This document shows, one piece after another, positions 55,456 through 64,000 of a DNA stretch of 64,000 nucleotides. Source of the stretch: Favolaschia claudopus (taxonomy: Eukaryota; Basidiomycota; Agaricomycetes; Agaricales; Mycenaceae). The position numbers were made by a program, and so were the translations under genes. The stretch is from NCBI GenBank assembly GCA_037176885.1, contig JAWWNJ010000028.1, positions 1,736,001 through 1,800,000 of the forward strand, in the 5' to 3' direction. How positions within the stretch are numbered: the first letter of the stretch is position 1; each line of letters starts with the position of its first letter. The notes under the pieces are model-generated. The model worked only from the letters and a program-made list of their open reading frames with translations, was not told the DNA's origin and did not search any database.

Positions 55456-56865
55456 ATGCCTGCTCAGTGTACTTCCGCAGCGAAGCAAGACCCTGACTCT
55501 AAACCCTCTATATCTGACGCTGGTTCGGCACCTCCTTCGCCCTCTCAAACGCTTTATGCTGCCGCCGTTCGCGCTCTAGCCGAAGCACAGAATGCCCTGT
55601 CTGCCGCTAATGCCGCTCCTGAAGTCCCGATGATTTCCGTCGAAGAGTCTCATCAGCGTACCCGCGACCTGGAGACTACGTTGGCTCAGGAACGGTCCCG
55701 CGCTGCGGTGTTCGGGGACGCTCTCGCAAATCAGAAGGAAGAACTTGACGCCCTCCGCGACGAATTTGTCGCGCTCAAAGCATCGCACGAGAAGGATGTC
55801 GCCGAGTTCGCCGGTCTAACTCTCGAACGTGCCAGCATGCGCAGGGCACTTGATCAGCAGGCTTCTGAGTTCCGCGCGCAGATGACGGCTTTGAGGACGG
55901 CGATGGTGAAACGGGAGTTGGAGATGCAGAAGCGGGATAAGGTGGTCAAGTCACGGGATGTCTTCATGGAGACGGTGGTTGAGAGATTTGGGGACTTGCG
56001 GAAGGAGTATGACGTTGCAGAGAAGGCAGTTGTGGAAAGTCGCAAGGCGATGTTGGATGAGTGGAAGGAGATCAATAAGATTATTGGCCACGCCTCGCAG
56101 GGAGAGGCTGCTGAAGGTGAATTTCTTGTTGTGAGGTTTGGCGCTTTCGTTCATTCGGGTTCATTCCAGATACAGCAACCAAATTGCTGTTGACGCAACG
56201 CGCTGCCAAAGACTCCGTTCAACCGCGCAACTCTGTCGACTCTGTCCCTCAAAGTAACATTTGCGCTTTTTTGATCCGACAGCTTGCTCATGCGACTCGA
56301 ATGTTTTGCAGATTCGACTCCGGGGTACGTGAATCCAAGCACCACGACAGTTCAACAGCACGTCGAGGCAGGGAACCAGGTCGTTCAAAGTGGGTGTTTC
56401 GTAGGATTCTCTTTTGATTATCTGAACCCGTGAAGCAGAATCCGTTCTTGGACCTCCGGCCGCTATCGAGGGAATTCGTGTGTCTCCTTCTCCAATATTC
56501 TACTTTCCTTGCTTAAAGAATTGTTCTCAGGTGTTGTTATCCCTGCCAAGCGCGGGCGTATGGAGGCTCACCCGGAGTCTTCCCCTCCGTTCAAGCGCGT
56601 CAACTCGGCTTCGCACCATGTCCGGTTCTCCACAGCAAAACCCAATGATCTTCTTTGTGTGTATCATGCCTACAACAATCTCTGTTTCCCTAATTATTTT
56701 TTTTCAGCGCGCTTGGATGTTCAAATGCCTCAACAACGCAAGCGAATCGATCAGGCTCGCCCAATTCTTCGTTCCCGACCAACTCCGACAGGTGTTGCGC
56801 TGGTGCCGACCGTGGTCGACTTCAAACCTCCTACCTCAGAGGAACTTGACGAACATTGTTTGTGA
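55456..56865 (+). CDS. Coiled-coil protein of unknown function, 353 aa
   Basis: Five exons (55456-56116, 56312-56389, 56439-56477, 56531-56656, 56708-56865) sum to 354 codons. After a Ser/Pro/Ala-rich start, residues about 55-215 form a continuous heptad-rich helix (RTRDLETTLAQERSR, NQKEELDALRDEFVALK, FGDLRKEYDVAEKAV). The C-terminus is basic and Pro-rich (VIPAKRGRMEAHPESSPPFK). There is no signal peptide or enzyme motif. It lies between the two MYND genes on the opposite strand. The long first intron (195 nt) is less certain than the others. Confidence 0.72.
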
Positions 56866-57223
56866 TCTCGTTTTGCTTCTGTTCGTCGTGCTAATTTGCG
56901 CAGTTCGTAGCGTAGTTGCACGTACACGTCGCAGAATGTGACTGGGCACCCATTGTATGACAGGAACATATCTATGTTCATTTATGCGGACAAAATTCTG
57001 CTAGATTCCGTCCCAGTCCGAAAACGAATAAATTCGTTTTATACATCATCAATATTGTGTGAGATTTGATTTTCAACCGAATCAGTGAGGGCAAAGAAGT
57101 AGACTCTGAAGTACGCTAATCATGATGGTACGAGTGAGACAAAACCTTTTTTGTAAAGGAGGACCGATTTCCTTTATTGCGGTGGAATGAACAAAACAAA
57201 GCACCGTGGCGAAATTTATGTAT

Positions 57224-57727
57224 CCCCTACTCTGTTTACAGAGGTAGGGTTCTGTGGTGCTGAACTCCCAATCCACCCCTCACTCAGATGCCATCATTGA
57301 TGATGCCATCAATGCCACGGCTTCATTTACTCCACTCCGCGGATTTCATGTTCATATGATGATGCATCAGATGTTGGCCGCTGGCAAGTCAAGTACCCCA
57401 CCGGCCAATGAGAGCTGGTCGACGCGCGAGCGTCGACCGAGCGAGCTTTGGCCCACCTTGTTCACCAAAAAAAAATCAAGTACTTTACAATTCATTATAT
57501 AGCTATAGAAATACGAAAGTTGAACCTCACCAGCCAATGAGACCTGGTTGGCGCGCAAGCGTCGACCGGTATACCAAAAATTTAAACCTGCCAATGAGAG
57601 CTGGTCGACGACCGAGCGAGCTTGGCCGGCCCGCCTTGGTATACATCAAATAAAAACTTAGTATCTCTCTCTCTTTTTTTTTTTACTGACACCTTATATA
57701 TCAGAGTAGGGGACCGGTGCTTGCACC
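57224..57727. repeat. Tandem repeat unit 1 with palindromic modules
   Basis: Starts CCCCTACTCTGTTTACAGAG and ends AGAGTAGGGGACCGGTGC plus GCACCG. Unit 2 (57737) starts and ends the same way. The ends are inverted relative to each other (CCCCTACTCT / AGAGTAGGGG). The unit contains three GGTCGACGC-type palindromic modules, at about 57400, 57530 and 57590. Confidence 0.7.
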
Positions 57728-57746
57728 GCTATAGATCCCCTACTCT
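57703..57746. repeat. Junction hairpin between tandem units
   Basis: AGAGTAGGGGA (57703-57713) pairs with TCCCCTACTCT (57736-57746), and GGTGC-TT-GCACC forms an inner stem (57716-57727). The structure arises where the end of unit 1 meets the start of unit 2. Confidence 0.75.
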
Positions 57747-58404
57747 GTTTACAGAGGTAGGGTTCTGTGGGGCTGAAGTGTCACTTCACCACTCACTTGA
57801 ACACATCAAAATTACGGCATTCACAGCTTCATCACTCCACAGATTGATTTGTTGCTCCACATTATGTCACTATTTGCGCAAGAGCAGATTTTGATCCCTG
57901 TGATATCGTACAATGCCGGCTTTTCAGAGCTTTTCAGCCATTTTCAAAATTCCGCCTCTCAACCAGTTTGTTTTATATGCCGCAAGATACGATGTATACG
58001 ACCGACTACGCCTGCAGCTGGGATAACAGAGCCGCGTGCTAGCCGACGCTGAGCCGTCAATGCCGAGGTGATGATCAAAAGGGAACACGCCGCCCGCACC
58101 GGCCAATGAGAGCTGGTCGGCGCGCGAGCGTCGACCGAGCGAGCTTTGGCGGTCTTGTACATCAAACTTAAACCTCACCTGCCAATGAGAGCTGGTCGAC
58201 GCGTAAGCGTCGACCGAGCGAGCTTTGGCCGGCCCGCCTTGGTATATACATTAAAACATAGTGTTGCGGATTTAAGAGATTTGGCAGGCATTTTGAAGTG
58301 CTTAAATTCAACGGTACGCTTCATAGTCACTACATATCTGCCACATAGTAAGTATCTCAGTCTGTACCTTATCATGCTGAGAGTAGGGGACCGGTGCTCG
58401 CACC
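57737..58404. repeat. Tandem repeat unit 2 with palindromic modules
   Basis: Starts CCCCTACTCTGTTTACAGAG at 57737 and ends AGAGTAGGGGACCGGTGC (58380) plus GCACCG. The interior is related to unit 1 but diverged, with two palindromic modules at about 58095 and 58178. It stops about 30 bp short of the stop codon of the minus-strand MYND gene. Confidence 0.7.
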
Positions 58405-58436
58405 GTTATCGACTTCGTACTAAAAGATTGTGCATC

Positions 58437-60516
58437 TTAAAAGTCAGCGGTAACCGTCGTCAATCCCTCCGATTGCACTACAGTCTCGACTTCTTTTCGA
58501 ATCTCCTCCGCACTGAGGCGGTCAGCACACTGAGCGATCTCCTTCAGCCTGTCTGGAACTGCCTGATTTTCCCTCGCCAACCTGAAGATCCAATTACGGA
58601 AGCCGACTCCGCCGTCCCGCAAACACATCACCTGCATATCCCCTAGCCCGGTACTGCGGAAGCTAGCGCTAAGATAAGATTCTGCATCTTCCGACGTACA
58701 CTTGTTGACTTTCGCTGGGAAGGATCTATAGTCGAACAAAGTCAATAGACGAGCATCGGGTTCAGCCGCCCAGCTCGACACGAGGTCAAGGGCAATTTCC
58801 GACTTGAGCTTCAAGTAATCTTCATGGAGGAGAAATTTCAAGAACGAATATTCTTTCCGGGTATAGATGGATCGCGTTCCTGGATTGAGAACACATAAAT
58901 GCATTAATTAGCGATTTGATTGTCAAGGACGACGCGAAATGGGGGAGAGTCCCTGACGACATACGGGCACGCGCAAGTTGTTCTCGGCCGCATGAGAGAC
59001 GGTGTCTACACCTCCAGTCCGATGTCTGACATTCCCGGGAGCAGTACAAAACGCTGCGGCATCTCGAACAGCGCTTCAACTTGGATTTTTCAAGGATTAT
59101 TCCGCACTGTAATTATGAATTTCGATCGAGAGGTAACCCGGACAGTAGCGTAACTTACGGTGGAGTTGCCACAGACGCTTCGCGAAGGATGAGTGTGGGA
59201 GTCAAACTGGGTTCGGCAAATCAGCCGTGCACGCAATGCGGAGACAAAGGTGCGCCAGACTTCCATAAGTGTTCCGGAGCAAGGGAGGTGTGCAACGGCA
59301 GTAGAGATTTCGTCGAATTGTTTTTCGAGGTCCCCAAGAGCATGATAGTAGATGGTGGATGGTGTCAAGTCATGAATGAGAAGCCGCAGCAAGCAGTTAT
59401 GAATCGCGGATGACATCTGCGTGGTGTCTGAATCCCTACGAGAAATCGACAGCAGTACAGACAATAAGCCTTGCTGCATGGCGGTTCGGAGGACTCGATC
59501 GCCACGTTCTCTCTCGAAAAGCATTGCCAACACCACCACAAACTTGTCCATTGTTGTGACGTGTTCCGAGTCGGGCGTCGTCGCGGTGTGAGACAATGTA
59601 TGGGCGGCAATGGTCAGCGTCTCAACGATCCCAAGGGACGCGACAGCAAATCCGAGGGGTAACTTGACACTGTCACTGTGTTCGGGGTCATCGACCATAC
59701 TGACGCGAGCCACGAAATCGCAAGCCATCTCCAAAAAGTTGAGGTTATCCAAATCGAGGAACGGTTCGGCACAGTCGAGCGGAACGGCGAGCGCGCACTG
59801 CCGCATTACCAGAACAGCGAGGTCATAGATATTTCCTGAGATGCCTTCGAGGATCTCGTCCACGATGATATCACCAGTAGTCATGATCTGATGAGCAGTA
59901 GCAAGGCCTTGTGCTTGCTCGAGAAAGTCGTCTCGTTCGGAGAAATATGTCCAAGCGTGAGCAGCGAGGGCACGGGAGCCTGTAACGAACCTCATCAAAG
60001 CCTGGTTCGCCGCATTCTGGAACATGTAACCGCAAAACTCCATCATGTTGATGTAGAACAGTTTCATCGATCCCAGCCCAATAGCGCCGGCGAGAAACTC
60101 TTGGTGTTCATACAAAAAGTAAGCCCAGATCCACATCCGTGGCATTATATCGGTACCAGTCTGAAGAGGAGGGCGGGTAAAATGGAGGCATTTGAGAGAG
60201 AGGAGCCCTCCCCAGATGTAACAGACGGTGTCGGCGTTCAAATCGTCGAGAGCTTCGGTCGCGGGAATGCGGGTTGGATCGAGGAGGAAGTGATATACGG
60301 GAAGAAAGCCTAGCGTTTCTGCGGGGGAAGCTATTTTCATGGCGTCGGCGAAGCGGCTGAGAACGTCCTTTGTTAGAGGACTGAAAATCATGGATTTTGC
60401 CAATCGCTGAGCTGAAACATTGGCAAAAGGGCCTAAAAGGGAAATTCTCAGGAAATGCATACCCGCAATGTAGCTGGGAGGCGTTCCAGGCTGGAATGCT
60501 GCAAATCGCGATGCAT
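58437..60516 (-). CDS. MYND-type zinc-finger protein, copy 2, 628 aa
   Basis: Four exons on the minus strand (60516-60463, 60406-59159, 59106-58965, 58879-58437) give 629 codons. The first exon encodes MHRDLQHSSLERLPATLR. The helical region includes GFLPVYHFLLDPTRIP and YIWGGLLSLKCL. The MYND finger spans an intron: VCGNSTCGI, then KRCSRCRSVLYCSRECQTSDW and HRLSC. The C-terminal domain (KEYSFLKFLLHEDYL ... LTTVTADF) matches copy 1. By eye, protein identity to copy 1 is moderate, so the duplication is old. Protein interaction through the MYND finger is the likely role; partners are unknown. Confidence 0.86.
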
Positions 60517-60621
60517 CGCGTTGGGGTTAGAGAAGAAATGGTGCCGTCACGTCATCGCTGGATGATCCCACGCCCTTCACGTGACGGCGTGACTTTCCGA
60601 GTCCTTTTACCGAATGCATTG

Positions 60622-63600
60622 GCAGATCGGGATGCATCGCTCTGAGGAGAGATGGTGGACTATGGCGGACTTGGGAGAAGTGCTGGAGCAGTAGGAATCT
60701 CTGACGGACAAATGGTCCGGATTCGAAGATTTGGACGGACCGAAAAACAGGACTAAAAAGGTCACCCCCATGCCTAATTGGACCTCGAGCGTCGAAAGAG
60801 CTGCTGGGAAGCAAAAGCTTGGGGTTGGGTATAGAGAATAAGCAAAGAATATAACAAACAAGCCATGCTACAGAGACGGAGTACGATAGACGTGAAACGG
60901 ATACGTAGGAAGATGATCTTCCGAAGATCTGCCCGAGGAATATCAGTGAGAGACGGCCCCTCGTCTCCTTCACCCATCGCACCAGCCAAACCACGCAGCA
61001 ATTTCCGCTTCTCCCTGCGTTGAACGAGTTCGTCGAAGGGCAAAGCATGCTGCGAGAAGCCAGAAGGCATGAGTGGAGGTGATCGTCGACGATCGGCGCG
61101 AGACCGTGACGCCAAGTACTAGTGGCATCGACAGCGAGAAGGGTCGGCGCTTAGGAATCCGCAACGTCAATTTTGACCTCGTGTTCCTACACGGACGAGA
61201 TCGGTAGAGCGGGAGTCCGGGGGGATGGGGAGATGGAGCCTAGGGACCAGAAGCTTGGGAAACAACGAAGGCCCGTCGTGCTGCCACGACCCGACGCTGG
61301 CATCCCCATGAACATTATAGGGTAGGGCATTATAGGGTAGGGGAATCGTAGCCGCCGCCCATACGCCTTCCCCTCCCGTCCCCTCTCCTTGATCCTCCTT
61401 CCCTTCGCCTCCCCTCGTTATCTACAAGATCTCAATCCACCTCAACCGTCCTGTCCCCGCCTCCCTTCCATCTTCCTACCACCCCACCCCATCATTTCGT
61501 GGCAGGTGAGCATATTCTCTAGAAGGAGACAGCGGCGTCAATCTACGAGCACCCTATCGCGTTCCACTCCACTCGATTGGAAGGAACCAGAAAAGAAAGG
61601 ACTTGGGACGGGGCGACGAACGTCTGGCGTCCCCATGAGGGCGATGATGACAGCGTACGAAGAATTTCTCCAGCGAAGGCAGGAAGAGGCCACAGTCAAT
61701 GACCAGGGTGAGAGAGGATATGGGGCGGGTCCACCAGCGGCGCTGGTACCGGAACGAAATAGGCGACGAGAAGACGGAGGAGATTGGGACGAGAAAGGCA
61801 GACCCAATCAAGACCCAATAGCGCGCGCGTGTGTCGGTGCTGCCTGTCGCGTTCGCGTATAATGCCCGCAACGCTGACATAGTGACGCTGGCGTCACCGG
61901 AGCACTATCCGGTACGTCAGCGACGTCCTCTTCTCCCCTACTCTTCTTCCCCTGCTCCTTCTTGTCTGAGTCCATCGTCTGATCACCTCGGTAAAGATGA
62001 CCCCAGTCCGTCGACGCGGGCGGTGACGAAGAGATCGATCGACCCCATACCTTCTCCAGCGCAATGTCCCCGCCCGCTCGAGAGGGACGAGTATTTGGTA
62101 TGGACGACGAGGGAGAGGCGAGCGAGCATTCATCACCACCGCTGTAAGTATAAATTCTTCCTTGTACGAGACACCGGTGAATTGACGAAAGTGGGTGGGG
62201 CGGACGGGGAAGGATGGACAGGGAGAGGATGGGAGTAGGTGCGGCAGAAAGCGGGGAGGCTGGCGAGACGAAGCCGTGAAGTGGCAACCCTGGGCGATGA
62301 GCTGAGGCAACTCTGGAGCATCGGTGCGCGAGTGGCGCGGGTATCGAATACATCTGAAGGGGGAGACATCACGGTCAGCGAACCAGACGGCTATAATCGG
62401 GAAAGAAAAAGGAACGACTCACGTGCATACCACCCTTCCGCTCCTCGGCTCCTCGTCTTCTCATCTCGTCTCTTCCGTCCTCCTCCTCCTACTCTCCTCC
62501 TCCTCTCTCTTCTCCCAGGAATTATACGATACCCACCCATCGCGTCCTCGTTCCCGCTGAGCCTCATCTCTCCTGTCCCGTCGCCTTCTCCACTCGGTTA
62601 CCTCACTCTCCCCCACCTCAGGTCCTCGCACCCCAAGCTGCAGACCGGCACAAGGAACACCGCCAACAGCAGAGACAGCTCGCAAGCCTCATTTCCGTCA
62701 CTGTGGATGAGCGGGGAAAGAAGACGAATGACACGCTGGAAGGTGGTGACGATGGGAAAGAAACCGAGACTCGAGAGTATCGACCCCGACGCCGCCGTCA
62801 AGGGCGAGGCAAAGTCCACTATCGTCATGCGCCGGTGCTGCCGGTGCTGAAGGAGAAGAGAGATCCGTCGGTGAGCGCGGGAGAAACGAGAAGAACACGG
62901 ACGGACGCACCATCATCATCTGCCCGTTTTTCAAGCTCCTACTTTCCCTATTCGATGTACGCATCTATGGAATATGGAGACTGACACCGCCGTCGAGGGC
63001 GAGAGAAGGTCGACCAGCATCACGCGCCGGTGCTGCCGCTGCTGAAGGAGGAGAAGAGAGACTCGTGCATAAGCGCCGATGATATGAGGTGAATGCATGT
63101 AGACGCACGTACCATCGTCATGATTCATCTACCCGTCTTTCAAGCGCTCCTTCTCTCCCTACTCATTCGTCACCCCCGTCTTGCGTGTCCGCGCACGATC
63201 CTCGTTCCCACCAATGCGGAGAGCTGCTGGTGGGTGTCGGCGTGGGACAACGAGAAAAGCATCGACGCCGACGACGCCACGGGGGGAAAGTCCACCAGCG
63301 CTGGTGCTGGCGCTGCTGGAGGAGAAGAGATATTCGTCAGTGAGCGCCGATATTACGAGGGGAATGACGTACCAGCGTCGTTTCCTTGTCTTCAAAGCTC
63401 ATACTCTACCTTAGGCTTATTCGCGAGCTTTGGCCTTCCCGATCCACGGCGGGCAGGCGTGGACTGACGCCGCCGCCAAGGGGGAGGTGGGGAAGGACCA
63501 CCGGCATCGCAAGACGGGGCTGCCGCTGCTGACGAAAGATTCGTCAATGGGAGTCGAGGATAACGGGAAGAACACGCACGTACGCACTGCAGTAATCTGC

Positions 63601-64000
63601 CCAGCTCCAACTTCCCACTGCGAGGAGCGCCGTCGCCTTCTTTCGTGTGGCAGGTGACACGCACAAGCGCAGCCGCCGCCTGCTCGTTGCAGGGCGTACG
63701 ATCCTGCCCGCTGGCGAAACGTTGACAGGGCCCAGGGGAGGGATGGCGTGTCGGGGTGCGACCATGGGGGCGGTGCCGTACAAGAAGTCGAAACGGGGAT
63801 GTTCTTAGAGGGGAAAGCTGAAGGATAGTGAGATGAGTTAGCGGGAATGCGAAAGGGTAGGGCGAACCTTCGCGTATGACCTGATTGAGTCCTGTGGACG
63901 CAGTGGACACCAGTGACAATCGGTTAGGGCGCAGTGTTCGTCTGGTGGGTATGGGGATGGGTGGCCGCGTGTCTTGGGTGTGTCGAGGTCAATTCACAAG
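60622..64000. repeat. Segmental duplication, copy 2, with relic MYND first exon
   Basis: Parallels 50005-53650 with the same landmarks: GCAGATCGGGATGCATCGC (60622), GACCGAAAAACAGG (60738), GGAATATCAGTGAGAGACGG (60936), GGCAAAGCATGCTG (61039) and GCAGGAAGAGGCCACAG (61678). Near its start the minus strand still reads MHPDLPMHSV from 60636, a relic of a MYND first exon that now lies just upstream of the first exon of copy 2. A shared frame (HALPFDELVQRREKRKLLRGL) lies near 61060-60920. It runs off the window end. Confidence 0.65.
62700..63650. repeat. Degenerate tandem repeat in duplication copy 2
   Basis: Landmarks of the kind GGACGCACC ... TTTCAAGC recur at about 62902, 63102, 63368 and 63572, each with a GCTGCCGCTGCTGAAGGAG-like segment. 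Spacing varies from about 200 to 270 bp. It is related to 52300-53250. Confidence 0.5.

Overview
The window looks like a gene-poor, transposon-rich stretch of an Agaricomycete (mushroom-forming basidiomycete) nuclear genome. Genes are split by short GT-AG introns of about 45-80 nt. Most recognisable protein families are ones known from Agaricomycete genomes: KDZ transposase with a CxC cysteine cluster, F-box proteins with an N-terminal coiled coil, MYND zinc-finger proteins, RNase H1-N/viroplasmin-domain proteins and heme-thiolate peroxidases. I built the exon models by hand from splice signals and frame continuity. For most multi-exon genes the summed exon length is an exact multiple of three; exceptions are stated.

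Layout. 1-6.6 kb: a member of a multi-pass membrane protein family, wrecked by a premature stop and by two transposon insertions with exact target duplications. 6.9-10.6 kb: a KDZ transposase whose exon 4 is out of frame. 11-25.4 kb: a block of genes from families I associate with Agaricomycetes: a RING protein, a dioxygenase-fold protein that has lost its metal ligands, three small unknown proteins, two adjacent RNase H1-N/viroplasmin genes and a 767-residue unknown, plus a second hAT-like non-autonomous element. 26-35 kb: a 113-bp minisatellite, then three more copies of the membrane family (a 3' stub, an interrupted copy and an intact copy).

35-46 kb holds ordinary single genes: an F-box protein, a small secreted cysteine-rich protein, an SMP-30/gluconolactonase-like secreted propeller, a small hydrophilic protein and a 12-exon heme-thiolate peroxidase. 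The peroxidase's axial cysteine is encoded by a 6-nt micro-exon. 47.9-64 kb holds two MYND-type zinc-finger paralogs with matching exon architecture. Their upstream flanks are related by a segmental duplication that carries a relic MYND first exon and degenerate tandem repeats. Between them lie a coiled-coil gene and a tandem repeat with palindromic modules.

Nothing here forms a classical metabolic cluster. The main themes are expansion and decay of the membrane protein family, several distinct non-autonomous DNA transposons, and fungal domains that keep their fold but lose key residues. No rRNA, tRNA or CRISPR was found. Assignments rest on reading motifs by eye; no database search was possible.
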